From: Thioclava arctica
Lineage (GTDB): Bacteria > Pseudomonadota > Alphaproteobacteria > Rhodobacterales > Rhodobacteraceae
Assembly (NCBI RefSeq): GCF_040892615.1
Contig: NZ_JBFRYC010000004.1
Span: forward strand, 186,001-250,000
DNA: 64,000 nucleotides
Reading direction: 5' to 3'
The notes beneath the pieces were generated by a model, which was not told the origin of the DNA, searched no databases, and worked only from the letters and a program-made list of their open reading frames with translations. A program made the translations under genes and the position numbers. How positions within the stretch are numbered: position 1 is the stretch's first letter; each line of letters opens with the position of its first letter. Shown here in pieces: positions 44,206 through 53,638 of the stretch.

Positions 44206-45179
44206 GATTCCTGCGCAGCTCGGATGCGATTATCCTGGCAATTCTTGTCGTGGCGATGATCTTCATCGGCCTCGTGAATCCGGCCTTCTGGCAAATGTCC
44301 AACCTGTTCAGCCTGCTCAAGGAGAACGTGGTCATCGGCATCATGGCGCTTGGCGTCTTGCTGGTGATGATCTCGGGTGGGATCGACGTGTCTTTTACCG
44401 CCTTTGCCGTGGCGGGAATGTATCTGACGGTGCGTTCGATGGTGGTGCTGGATTACAACGGGCTGGTGCTGCCTTTCATGTCCGCGATCCTGATCGGCGG
44501 GCTGTTGGGGCTGATGAATGCCGGCATTATCCATCGGTTCAAGATGATCCCGCTGATCGTGACGCTTGGTACTGCCTCGGTGGTGCGCGGGTTGGTGCTG
44601 GGGCTTGTGGGCACCTCGAATGTGAATATCAACAAGATGCCCGATGCGCTGGTCGAGTTTGGCAAGACCGATCTGTTCACGCTGGAGCGCGCGAATGGCT
44701 CGACCTACGGGCTGACGGCGATGATCGTGATTTATCTCGGTCTGGCGCTGGCGCTGCATCTGGTGTTGAAACACACGATGATCGGTCGTTCGGTCTATGC
44801 CTATGGCGCCGATCCCGAGGCCGCCAAGCGGGTCGGTTTCTCGACCGGGCGCACGATGATTTTCGTCTATGTCACGGCGGGCGCGCTGGCAGGTTTTTCC
44901 GGCCTGCTGCACTCCTCGATGATTTGGCTGGCCAATCCGCGTGATTTCGTCGGGCTGGAGCTGGACGTGATCGCGGCCGTGGTGCTGGGCGGGGCGTCGA
45001 TATTTGGCGGGCGCGGAACGGTTCTGGGTACGGTTCTGGGGGTGTTCATCCTGGTGATGATCCAGAACTCGCTGATCCTGATGGGGATCGACACGACCTG
45101 GCAGCGCATCGTCGTGGGCGCGATGCTGATCGCGGCAGTTACGGTGACGGCGCTGCGCGACCGCCGTGCGCTGGTCTGA
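44202..45179 (+). CDS. Sugar ABC transporter permease 1 (RbsC class)
   Basis: This 325-residue membrane protein has about eight to ten hydrophobic segments and the family pattern MISGGIDVSFTAFAVAG near residue 60 and VVLGGASIFGGRGTVLGTVL near residue 265, the cytoplasmic coupling region. Its start overlaps the ATPase stop (ATGA). With the next gene it should form a heterodimeric channel, as in LsrC/LsrD. Confidence 0.92.
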   Translation: MRFLRSSDAIILAILVVAMIFIGLVNPAFWQMSNLFSLLKENVVIGIMALGVLLVMISGGIDVSFTAFAVAGMYLTVRSMVVLDYNGLVLPFMSAILIGGLLGLMNAGIIHRFKMIPLIVTLGTASVVRGLVLGLVGTSNVNINKMPDALVEFGKTDLFTLERANGSTYGLTAMIVIYLGLALALHLVLKHTMIGRSVYAYGADPEAAKRVGFSTGRTMIFVYVTAGALAGFSGLLHSSMIWLANPRDFVGLELDVIAAVVLGGASIFGGRGTVLGTVLGVFILVMIQNSLILMGIDTTWQRIVVGAMLIAAVTVTALRDRRALV

Positions 45180-45193
45180 GGCAGGAGATGAAG

Positions 45194-46213
45194 ATGAACG
45201 ATATAAATTCGACGGTGACCCGGCCCGGCCTGCGCAATCTGGTCAGTGGTGAGACGGCGCAGACCAACCTGATGCTAGCCGTGGTTTGCATTCTGGTGCT
45301 GATCTCCATGACGGCGCTCAGGCCGACGATGTTCCTGTCGTCCTATAATTTCGAGTCCATGGCCTTTTTCATGCCCGAACTCGGTATTCTCTCGATCGCG
45401 ATGATGATCGCGATGCTGACCGGAGGGATCGATCTGTCGATCGTAGGCGTGGCGAACCTTGCTGGCATCACCGCGGGCACGCTGTTTGCCACGATGGCGG
45501 GCGATGGTGGCTCGGCTGCGCTTGGTCTTGGGCCTGTAACGCTTGGGGTGATCGTGGCGCTGCTTGTGGGGATGGCGGCGGGGCTGTTGAACGGCTTTCT
45601 GATCTCGGTGCTCAAGATCACGCCGATCTTGGCGACGCTCGGCACTGGGCAAGTCTTTATCGGACTCTGCCTTGTGCTGACGGGCGGCCCCGCGATCGTG
45701 GGCTTTCCGCCGGGTTGGAACGCGATCGGAAATGGGAAGCTGCTCGGTATCCCGGTGCCGCTGTTGATCTTCGTGCTGATCTGCATTGCGTTGTCCTTGC
45801 TGTTGGCGCGCACCTCTTTCGGGCTGCGGCTCAAGCTGATCGGGACCAATCCGAAAGCGGCGGTCTATGCGGGTGTGAAGCGCGGCCAGATGATCTTTTA
45901 TTCCTATATGCTGACGGGGGCGCTGGCCGCGATGGCCGGGGTGCTGCTATCGGCGCGCACGAATGCGGCGAAATCCGATTACGGTGCGTCCTACCTGCTG
46001 CAGGCGGTGCTGATCGCGGTGTTGGGTGGGACCAACCCTGCGGGCGGTCGCGGGAATGTGCTGGGCGTGGCGCTGGCGCTGATCTCGCTGACGCTACTAT
46101 CCTCGGGCTTCCAGATGATGCGCGTGTCCAACCACTTGATCGACTTCGTCTGGGGGGGCTTCCTGATCGGGGTGATCGCGCTGAACTCATGGCGCAGCCG
46201 GAAAGGATCGTAA
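45194..46213 (+). CDS. Sugar ABC transporter permease 2 (RbsC class)
   Basis: This 339-residue membrane protein has the motif MLTGGIDLSIVGVANLAG and the coupling segment VLGGTNPAGGRGNVLG. I prefer the ATG at 45194, six bases after AGGAG; the ATG at 45188 directly abuts the binding site and is too close. It ends one base before the DUF4432 gene. Confidence 0.92.
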   Translation: MNDINSTVTRPGLRNLVSGETAQTNLMLAVVCILVLISMTALRPTMFLSSYNFESMAFFMPELGILSIAMMIAMLTGGIDLSIVGVANLAGITAGTLFATMAGDGGSAALGLGPVTLGVIVALLVGMAAGLLNGFLISVLKITPILATLGTGQVFIGLCLVLTGGPAIVGFPPGWNAIGNGKLLGIPVPLLIFVLICIALSLLLARTSFGLRLKLIGTNPKAAVYAGVKRGQMIFYSYMLTGALAAMAGVLLSARTNAAKSDYGASYLLQAVLIAVLGGTNPAGGRGNVLGVALALISLTLLSSGFQMMRVSNHLIDFVWGGFLIGVIALNSWRSRKGS

Positions 46214-46214
46214 T

Positions 46215-47309
46215 ATGAGCGTAATCATCCCCCTCCCGCGTGAACGGTTCGGTTTAGCACCAACTGTGCTGGCAAAGACCGACGCCTTCAGCGTCACTGG
46301 CTGGCGCACGGGACTGGGCATTGAGATGCTGGCGGTCGAGACCCCGCGCGGTCGGGTCGAGATGCTGCCCTATATGGGGCAGATGCTGTGGGATGCGGTG
46401 TTTGACGGGGTGCGCCTGACGATGGACAGCGCCTTTTGCGAGCCGCGTCCTGCGCAGGTGATCGTGGAAACCTATGGCTGTCTGGCCTATCACAGCGGGC
46501 TGTTGCGCAACGGCTGCCCCGGACCACAGGACGATCATCCGCTGCATGGCGAGATGGCCTGCGCCACAATGGATACGGCGTATCTGGAGATCGGCGAAGA
46601 CGGGCAGGGCGCGTTTGTGCGCCTTGGCGGGCATGTCGATTATATCCGCGGCTTTGGTCCCCATTATCGCGCGATGCCCTCGATTACGCTGCGCGAAGGC
46701 ACGCTGATCGAGATGGCGATGACGGTCGAGAACCGCTCGGCTCTGCCGATGGACTTGATGTATATGTGCCATGTGAATTTCGCCTTCGTGCAAGGCGGGC
46801 GCATCCATCAGGCGGCACCTTTCACGCCAGAACGCACCCGTGTGCGCCGCGAGGTGCCCGCCCATGTGCAGCCCACGCAAGCCTATACCGATTTCATTGA
46901 GCGCCTCGCCAAGACCCCGCAAGACAGCGCCGTTCTCGATCACCCTGAGCAATGGCATCCCGAGCAGGTACTGTATATCGAAAACCCGTGCGCCGATGCG
47001 CAGGGCGAAAGCCACGCATTGCTTGAACGCCCCGAGGGCGACGGGTTCGTGATGAGCTGGCGGCCCGATCAACTTGATCATCTCGCGCGCTGGATACTGG
47101 CGGGCGAGGATGCCTCGGTTGCGGCCTTTGCCTTGCCTTCGACCTGCGAACCCGAGGGCTACACTGCCGAGAAAGCCAAGGGGAACCTGCGCAGCCTTGC
47201 GGCGGGTGAAACCGCGCGTTTCGCAACCCGCTTTGGCTATGTGACGGCTGCGCAAACCGCCGCGCTAGCGCGCAAGATTTCCGAGATGACGGAGAGCGAG
47301 AATGTCTGA
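46215..47309 (+). CDS. DUF4432 / aldose-1-epimerase-like protein
   Basis: This 364-residue beta-rich protein matches the DUF4432 branch of the galactose-mutarotase superfamily. The conserved His lies in DHPLHGEMACA, and RVEMLPYMGQMLWDAVFDG is typical of the N-terminal sheet. It probably interconverts anomers of the imported sugar, or is an isomerase. It starts one base after the permease and overlaps the PfkB kinase by 8 nt. Confidence 0.85.
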   Translation: MSVIIPLPRERFGLAPTVLAKTDAFSVTGWRTGLGIEMLAVETPRGRVEMLPYMGQMLWDAVFDGVRLTMDSAFCEPRPAQVIVETYGCLAYHSGLLRNGCPGPQDDHPLHGEMACATMDTAYLEIGEDGQGAFVRLGGHVDYIRGFGPHYRAMPSITLREGTLIEMAMTVENRSALPMDLMYMCHVNFAFVQGGRIHQAAPFTPERTRVRREVPAHVQPTQAYTDFIERLAKTPQDSAVLDHPEQWHPEQVLYIENPCADAQGESHALLERPEGDGFVMSWRPDQLDHLARWILAGEDASVAAFALPSTCEPEGYTAEKAKGNLRSLAAGETARFATRFGYVTAAQTAALARKISEMTESENV

Positions 47310-48234
47310 CAAGATTGCCGTAGTCGGCTCGAATATGATGGATCTGGTGACCTATATCGACCGGATGCCAGAGCGCGGGGAAACCGTCGAAGCGCCGGAT
47401 TTCGCGATGGGATTTGGCGGCAAGGGAGCCAATCAGGCGGTTGCCGCCGCGCGTCTGGGATCGCAGGTCGCGATGGTAACCTGCGTGGGCGATGATGCGT
47501 TTGGCCCGCAAGTGCGCGCCAACCTTGAGGCCAACGGGATCGACACCACCCATGTGCGCACGGTGGCGGGAAAGGCCTCGGGCGTGGCGCCGATCTTTGT
47601 CGAGCGTGATGGCGAGAATGCGATCCTGATCGTGAAAGGGGCCAATGCCGCGCTGGCCCCGTCAGATGTCGATGCTGCCGCCAAGACGCTGCGCGCAGCC
47701 TCTGCGATCCTGCTCCAGCTCGAGGTCGATCTGGAAACCGTTTATCATGCGGTGGCTTTCGGTGCGCGCGAAGGGGTCGCGACGATCCTCAATCCCGCAC
47801 CCGCGCATCCCGATCTCGATATTGCGCGGCTTAATGGGTTGGACTGGTTCTGCCCCAATGAAAGCGAATTGGCGCTGCTGACGGGCTTGCCCACGGATAG
47901 TGATGAGGCGGTCGTTGCCGCAGCGCGCAGCCTGATCGAACGCGGCATTCGCAATGTCGTGGTCACGCTGGGCGGGCGCGGGGCGCGTCGCGTTACCGCC
48001 GATAGCGTCACCGAGATAGCGCCGGTCGCTGTCACCCCCGTCGATACCACGGGGGCGGGTGATGCCTTTATCGGCAGTTTCGCGCATTTCCTTGGGGCGG
48101 GGGTGGACGCGAATGACGCGCTCACCCGCGCTGCGCGCTACGCCGCCTTGTCAATTACCCGTCGCGGCACCCAGACAAGCTATGCGACGGACCAAGAATT
48201 TGTGACGTTTCTTTCCAGTCAGGCGCTTGCTTGA
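47302..48234 (+). CDS. PfkB-family sugar kinase, ribokinase/deoxyribokinase-like
   Basis: This 310-residue kinase has the first PfkB signature FGGKGANQAVAAARLG and the second signature DTTGAGDAFIGSFAHFL with the catalytic Asp, and NESELALLTG in the middle. It should phosphorylate ribose, deoxyribose or a similar sugar at O5. With the aldolase directly downstream, 2-deoxyribose is attractive. Its 5' end overlaps the DUF4432 gene. Confidence 0.88.
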   Translation: MSDKIAVVGSNMMDLVTYIDRMPERGETVEAPDFAMGFGGKGANQAVAAARLGSQVAMVTCVGDDAFGPQVRANLEANGIDTTHVRTVAGKASGVAPIFVERDGENAILIVKGANAALAPSDVDAAAKTLRAASAILLQLEVDLETVYHAVAFGAREGVATILNPAPAHPDLDIARLNGLDWFCPNESELALLTGLPTDSDEAVVAAARSLIERGIRNVVVTLGGRGARRVTADSVTEIAPVAVTPVDTTGAGDAFIGSFAHFLGAGVDANDALTRAARYAALSITRRGTQTSYATDQEFVTFLSSQALA

Positions 48235-48324
48235 TACCGATATGCCGTTCTCGTAGGGCAGGCCGGGTTGCGTCCCGCGCCCTTGCCGATATGCGCGAAC
48301 AGGCTCCGAGCTAGGAGATATGCG

Positions 48325-49341
48325 ATGAAAACGCAGACAGATCTGAAGTCGCGAGAAGGGGCACTTGTGCCCACGACCGCCGCCCATCCCGAGCATGCGC
48401 GAAACCCCGGTATGAAGCTGGACGTCGCGATGTTCGAGGGCCATCACGTGAACCGTGCCGCCGCTGACCGCCGATGCGCGACGCTGACCACGCGGCGCAG
48501 CGTGAAAAAAGAGTATCAGGCAGCGTGGCTGGTCAATGCGGTGCGCTGCGTTGATCTGACGACGCTGGCGGGCGATGATACGGCGGGTCGCGTCAAGCGG
48601 CTTTGCGCCAAGGCGCGCCAGCCGATTGCGCCCCATATCGAGGCCGGGCTGGGGCTGAAACCGGGCGCGCTAACGGTGGGGGCGGTCTGCGTCTATCCCA
48701 CGATGGTGCCCCATGCTGTGAAGGCGCTTGAAGGGAGCAATATCCCTGTGGCCTCGGTCGCAACGGGCTTTCCCGCAGGGTTGATGCCGTTGCATCTGCG
48801 TCTCGAGGAAATCCGCTGGGCGGTGGCCCAAGGGGCGGCCGAGATTGACATCGTGATCAATCGCGAACTGGCGCTGACGGGCAACTGGCAGGGCTTGCAC
48901 GATGAGATCACGGCGATGCGCGCGGCCTGCGGCGATGCCCATATGAAGGCAATCCTTGCCACGGGCGAGCTTGAAACGCTCAACACTGTTTACGCCGCTT
49001 CGATGGTGGCGATGCAGGCGGGAGCTGATTTCATCAAGACCTCTACGGGCAAGGAAAGCGTAAACGCCACGCTGCCCGTCAGCCTGGTGATGATCCGAGC
49101 GTTGCGCGATTACGGCGCGTTGACCGGCCATCCAATAGGCTTCAAGCCTGCAGGCGGGATGAAACAGGCCAAAGAGGCGCTGGCCTGGCAGATTCTGATG
49201 AAAGAAGAGTTGGGCCGCGACTGGCTCAACCCCGATCTGTTCCGCTTTGGCGCCAGCTCGATGCTGGGCGATATCGAACGCCAACTCGAACATCACGTGA
49301 CCGGGCGCTATGCCGCTTCCAGCCGCCATGCGCTTGCCTGA
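48325..49341 (+). CDS. deoC: Deoxyribose-phosphate aldolase
   Basis: This 338-residue class I aldolase cleaves 2-deoxyribose 5-phosphate to glyceraldehyde 3-phosphate and acetaldehyde. The Schiff-base Lys238 is in DFIKTSTGKES, and the second lysine lies in GFKPAGGMK. It carries an N-terminal extension of about 70 residues compared with E. coli DeoC, common in alphaproteobacteria. The ATG at 48325 follows TAGGAGATATGCG. It sits 12 nt before the aldehyde dehydrogenase. A DeoC-like LsrF role is less likely because the deoC-type KTSTGK motif is exact. Confidence 0.92.
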   Translation: MKTQTDLKSREGALVPTTAAHPEHARNPGMKLDVAMFEGHHVNRAAADRRCATLTTRRSVKKEYQAAWLVNAVRCVDLTTLAGDDTAGRVKRLCAKARQPIAPHIEAGLGLKPGALTVGAVCVYPTMVPHAVKALEGSNIPVASVATGFPAGLMPLHLRLEEIRWAVAQGAAEIDIVINRELALTGNWQGLHDEITAMRAACGDAHMKAILATGELETLNTVYAASMVAMQAGADFIKTSTGKESVNATLPVSLVMIRALRDYGALTGHPIGFKPAGGMKQAKEALAWQILMKEELGRDWLNPDLFRFGASSMLGDIERQLEHHVTGRYAASSRHALA

Positions 49342-49353
49342 GGAGAGACCAAG

Positions 49354-51714
49354 ATGAGCATTCAGACGATCCTCGAGACGATGGAGTATGGCGTGGCCCC
49401 TGAAGATGACAGCCACGCACGCGCATGGCTTGATGCACACAAGGATGGTTTTGGCCATTACATCAATGGCGAGATGACCAAACCGGGCGCGCTGTTCGAG
49501 ACGCGCGATCCCGCCAGCGACACCGTGCTGGCGCAGGTCAGCCAAGGCACGCAGGCCGATGTCGATGCCGCCGTTGCGGCCGCGCGCAAGGCGCAGCCCG
49601 ATTGGGCCAAGCTGTCAGGCCATCAGCGCGCCAAGTATCTTTACGCATTGGCACGTCACATCCAGCAACATTCACGCCTGCTGGCGGTGCTGGAAACGCT
49701 TGATAGCGGCAAGCCGATCCGCGAAAGCCGTGATATCGACATCCCGCTGGTTGCGCGCCATTTCTATCACCATGCGGGCTGGGCCGAGATCCTTGAGGAC
49801 GAGATGCCGGGCCATGCTGCCCATGGCGTGTGCGGCCAGATCATCCCATGGAATTTTCCGTTGCTGATGTTGGCCTGGAAGATCGCGCCAGCACTGGCGG
49901 CGGGCAATACGGTGGTGCTGAAACCGGCCGAATATACGCCACTTACCGCGCTGGCCTTCGCCGAGATCGCCATCGAATGCGGCATCCCGCAGGGCGTGAT
50001 CAACATCGTCACCGGCGATGGTGAAACAGGGGCGGCGATTGTCGGCCATGAGGGGATCGACAAGCTGGCCTTTACCGGTTCGACCGAGGTGGGGCGGATC
50101 TTGCGCGAACGCACAGCGGGCTCGGGCAAGGCGCTGACGTTGGAACTGGGAGGGAAATCGCCCTTCATCGTCTTTGACGACGCCGATCTTGATGCCGCCG
50201 TCGAAGGGGTGGTGGATGCAATCTGGTTCAACCAAGGGCAGGTCTGCTGTGCTGGCTCGCGCATTCTGGTGGCGGAATCCGTAGCCGAGCGGTTCGAGAC
50301 CCTGTTGCGCGCGCGCATGAAGACGCTGCGTACCGGCGATCCGATGGATAAAAGCACCGATGTGGGCGCAATCGTGCATCCCTCGCAACTGAGCCGCATC
50401 CGTGATCTTGTCGAACAGGGCGCAAGCCAAGGGGCCACGCTGCATCAGGCGAACGCACCGAAGGGCTGCTATTTCCCGCCCACGCTCGTCACCGATGTCG
50501 AACCCGCCAGCATCCTGTCGACCGAGGAAATCTTTGGTCCCGTGGTTACGCTCACCACTTTCCGTACGCCGTCTGATGCGGTGGCGCTGGCCAATAACAC
50601 TCGCTACGGGCTGGCCGCGAGCATCTGGTCGGAGAACGTCAATCTCTGCCTTGATATCGGGGCACAGGTGAAGGCCGGGATTATCTGGATCAACTGCACC
50701 AATATCTTTGACGCGGGTGCAGGCTTTGGCGGCTATCGCGAAAGCGGTTTTGGCCGTGAGGGTGGGCGTGAGGGCATGCGCGCCTATCTGCGCAACCCCG
50801 CCGCCGCGACCGGTAAAGGCAAAGGCAGCACGCCCGAGCCACTTGCGACCGGCCCGGCCGATACGATCAAATCGGGCGAGATCGACCGCACCGCCAAGCT
50901 GTATATCGGGGGCAAGCAAGCGCGACCCGATAGCGGCTACAGCTATCAGGTGAAGGGCGGCAAGGCGGTCGTCGGGCTTGCCGGTCTTGGCAATCGCAAG
51001 GATATCCGCAACGCGGTTGAAGCGGCCTCCAAGACCAAGGGCTGGGGCAAAGCCACGGGCCACAACCGCGCGCAGGTGCTGTATTATATCGGCGAGAACC
51101 TTTCGGCGCGGGCAGGCGAGTTCACTGAGCGGCTGGAAAGTCTCGGCGCAAACCGCAAGGCGGCGCAGGCCGAGGTCGAAACCGCTATCACGCGGTGTTT
51201 CTGGTATGCCGCTCAAGCCGATAAGTTTGACGGCGCCGTGCATAGCACGAAAAGCGAATTCGTGACGCTCGCGATGAACGAGCCGATCGGAGTGATGGGA
51301 CTGGTCGCACCGAGTGCGCAGCCGTTGCTCGGGGCGATCTCGCTGGTGCTGCCTGCTATTGCGATGGGCAACAATGTGGTGCTGGTGCCCTCGCAAGCCC
51401 ATCCGCTGGCGGCGACCGATCTTTATCAGGTGTTCGATACTTCGGATTTGCCCGGTGGCGTGGTCAATATCGTGACCGGCCCGCGCGATGAGCTGGCCAA
51501 GACGCTGGCGGCCCATGACGGGGTCGATGCGATTTGGTATTTCGGCGATCAACCGGGTTGCAAGATGGTCGAAACGCAAAGCGCAGGAAACCTCAAGCAA
51601 AGCTGGACGGAGGCCGATGACGCGCGCGACTGGGCCGGTCGGGGCGGGCAGGGGCGCTTGTTCCTTGAACGCGCCACGCAGGTGAAAAACATCTGGGTGC
51701 CCTACGGCGCTTAA
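49354..51714 (+). CDS. Double-domain aldehyde dehydrogenase
   Basis: This 786-residue protein has a complete N-terminal aldehyde dehydrogenase (about 1-480; LELGGKSPFIVFDD and the catalytic Cys at about 298 in NQGQVCCAGSR) and a shorter second ALDH-like part (about 505-786) that keeps the cofactor-binding fold but ends before any catalytic Cys. The second part may be structural, as in ALDH16-like proteins. It should oxidise the acetaldehyde released by DeoC. It closes the carbohydrate operon. Confidence 0.9.
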   Translation: MSIQTILETMEYGVAPEDDSHARAWLDAHKDGFGHYINGEMTKPGALFETRDPASDTVLAQVSQGTQADVDAAVAAARKAQPDWAKLSGHQRAKYLYALARHIQQHSRLLAVLETLDSGKPIRESRDIDIPLVARHFYHHAGWAEILEDEMPGHAAHGVCGQIIPWNFPLLMLAWKIAPALAAGNTVVLKPAEYTPLTALAFAEIAIECGIPQGVINIVTGDGETGAAIVGHEGIDKLAFTGSTEVGRILRERTAGSGKALTLELGGKSPFIVFDDADLDAAVEGVVDAIWFNQGQVCCAGSRILVAESVAERFETLLRARMKTLRTGDPMDKSTDVGAIVHPSQLSRIRDLVEQGASQGATLHQANAPKGCYFPPTLVTDVEPASILSTEEIFGPVVTLTTFRTPSDAVALANNTRYGLAASIWSENVNLCLDIGAQVKAGIIWINCTNIFDAGAGFGGYRESGFGREGGREGMRAYLRNPAAATGKGKGSTPEPLATGPADTIKSGEIDRTAKLYIGGKQARPDSGYSYQVKGGKAVVGLAGLGNRKDIRNAVEAASKTKGWGKATGHNRAQVLYYIGENLSARAGEFTERLESLGANRKAAQAEVETAITRCFWYAAQADKFDGAVHSTKSEFVTLAMNEPIGVMGLVAPSAQPLLGAISLVLPAIAMGNNVVLVPSQAHPLAATDLYQVFDTSDLPGGVVNIVTGPRDELAKTLAAHDGVDAIWYFGDQPGCKMVETQSAGNLKQSWTEADDARDWAGRGGQGRLFLERATQVKNIWVPYGA

Positions 51715-52185
51715 AGGGGCGCGATGGCATTGTAAGGCCTTGTTCACAGCTCGACGCTCACTCGGGCGCGCGCGCCTTCCGAGACGGGATTCGGGCCGTG
51801 CGGTCTCAATCTGGGTGGCCAAGTCTGGTCATCCGGTTGAGACCCAGGGTGCCAATCCTGGGTTCTACCTTCTATTTTTCGAAGTTGCGCGCCTTCAGCT
51901 TGGTCCCGATGGCGGCTTTTCAGCGATTCAGGAGGAGTTCGCGCTAGCTGCGTTAGATATCGCCAGTGGCTTTCTGTCAGGCCACCCGCTTGCGGGCTGT
52001 GATGTCGGCGATATGGCAGACTTGTGTCGTCAGATTTTGGGCCGTATCGAGGCTCAGGATTGCGTTTCTGGAAGGTGGGGTCGTGACCTCTATCGAGTCC
52101 TGCCGCAAACTTTTCGGCATCCAGATAGACGCATTCGTCTTTCAAAGATTACCACCGTCGCCCCACGAAGATATTGTAGAACAAG
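51715..52185. other. Unassigned degenerate sequence after the sugar operon
   Basis: Open frames on both strands here (for example plus 51740-52279 and minus 51744-52145) overlap one another and show no recognisable motif or ribosome-binding site. Together with the transposase pieces that follow, this looks like decayed insertion DNA, but I cannot name its source. Confidence 0.5.
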
Positions 52186-52296
52186 CGACCCTCGGACCCC
52201 AAATCGACCGGCCAACTCGCTGACCGCCTCTTCGCCCTTCAACGCTTCCAACGCCACCTTGGCAATATGCCCTAGGTGATGTTGCTTCCGTTTCGA
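52186..52296 (-). mobile_element. IS3-family orfA fragment
   Basis: About 37 codons on the minus strand read SKRKQHHLGHIAKVALEA, LKGEEAVSELAGRFGV, then lose similarity. This is the start of an IS3-type orfA protein and resembles the relic at 38517-38732. It is truncated and cannot be active. Confidence 0.75.
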
Positions 52297-52375
52297 CAGG
52301 TCTGATCTCCTTGGGGTTGAAGATCTGCAGATAACAAATCGCATCTTATGTCAGTGTACGAATTTTGGTGGGGCG

Positions 52376-52795
52376 CTCCCTGATAACGGGATCCGGTTTG
52401 CCGAGCATCCCCGCAACCGGAACGCAGCATATTCGGGGCAGATGCGGTTCGTCATTATCTACGAGGCAAATGGGGTCAAGTACCACCTGACCAAGCTCAA
52501 CCATCCGTGGCCCAATGGCCAAGTCGAGCGCATGCTTCTCGGTGTTTGTTGGCAAGCACCTGCCAGCCAGCGGGGCCGTACGATCAAGAAGGCGACGGTC
52601 AAGCGTTTCCATTACGACAACCACGATCCGCTGCGCACCCACCTTGCAGACTTCATTGACGCCTACAACTTCGCACGTAGGCTCAAGACCCTCAACGGAC
52701 TCACGCCCTACGAATACATCTGCAAGATATGGACATCTGAGCTGGATCGATTCATCCAAAATCCGATCCAGCAGATGCCGGGACTGAACACCTAG
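52376..52795 (+). mobile_element. IS481-family transposase 3' fragment with an in-frame insertion
   Basis: The frame reads the C-terminal part of an IS481 DDE transposase: DNGIRFAEHPRNRN, LNHPWPNGQVERM, TVKRFHYDNHDPLRTHLADF, LKTLNGLTPYEYICKIWTSE and the C-terminal QQMPGLNT. The N-terminal half and first catalytic Asp are absent. Between GQVERM and RTIK there are 14 extra residues in place of one Asn, containing a small hairpin (GGTGTTTG-TTGG-CAAGCACC). Reading frame is kept. The element is a relic. Confidence 0.8.
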
Positions 52796-52999
52796 TGCGC
52801 GGTGGCGTCCGTCACGTTGCTGACCGTTCTGGGCGCCCCTGTCGAGACGGCGCGTAGAAATGTTAAGGGTCGGCATTACAGCCAATCCCTAGCCAATTCC
52901 GTATGTTTCCCGCCCTTTGCGTCGCAGATATCTGCAGCACGCAGAGACGTGGGGGGGGGGCGATCCTGACGGTTAACTTTACTGACGGGGGGAATTGAT

Positions 53000-53126
53000 G
53001 CGCGACTGGCGCGAGGGCCCCTCTTTGCGTCTTGAACGTGACGCCCGCGTTATTGACGAGAATATCTAGCTGCGCCCCCAAACGGCGATAGCCGTGCCGG
53101 GCTCTGCTTTCCATAGGGTTTCTCAA
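53000..53126 (-). pseudogene. Short-chain dehydrogenase fragment
   Basis: On the minus strand LGAQLDILVNNAGVTFKTQ matches the NNAG region of SDR enzymes. No cofactor Gly-rich motif or Tyr-x3-Lys is present on either side. It is a small decayed piece next to the IS481 relic. Confidence 0.6.
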
Positions 53127-53347
53127 ATTCCAGTCGTCGTGTCTAAACTCTGGAACCGCAAATAGATTAAGCTGATATTAGTGATATGGTCCTAAAGTAT
53201 AGGTTCACAGGAGGGCGCCAGCAGGTTACGTCCCCTTATGTAAGATCCACGTAACCACTTGAGAAGTATCAATTATATGAACAATGACGGGAGAAACGAC
53301 GGATTGTTTCCGGAAGTCTTTTTCTTTGATGAAGCACGGGGTAATCC

Positions 53348-53536
53348 ATGTCGTTCAGGCAATTCTTGGCAGCCAACGCAAAACCGTTTTCAGCGGATGA
53401 GGCTGTGTTTAAGGGGCAGATATCGGCAATCGACATTGTGCCTTGGGCGTTTGCTAGCGCCGCTTCCGGGCGTTGATATATTGTTCTTGCTCGCCGTGAT
53501 AATATTGTTGGCGATGTCCCGTTAATCCCTGCGTAG
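53348..53536 (+). pseudogene. Short ORF interrupted by one TGA
   Basis: Forty-two codons starting MSFRQFLAANAKPFSADEAV run to TGA at 53474-53476. The same frame then continues with protein-like sequence YIVLARRDNIVGDVPLIPA to TAG. I do not recognise the family. It may be the end of a small gene broken by a nonsense mutation; a match to real proteins is needed to be sure. The flanks (53130-53347 and 53537-53638) show nothing else. Confidence 0.35.
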
Positions 53537-53638
53537 GATTGTCATGAATTCAAACTCGTCCGTTTGGATCCTAAAGTAGGCTCCATTCATCGCTTTGAGG
53601 TTATTTTTTGTACCGCAATTCAACTGATGCGTGCAGCA

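Noticed and set aside
49672..51822. A 716-codon open frame on the minus strand
   Set aside because: It lies opposite the aldehyde dehydrogenase, shows no domain motif, and is expected from GC-rich third codon positions.
52951..52960. Run of ten G residues
   Set aside because: It could be a phase-variable tract, but it lies in decayed DNA with no gene to switch, and may be a sequencing artefact.
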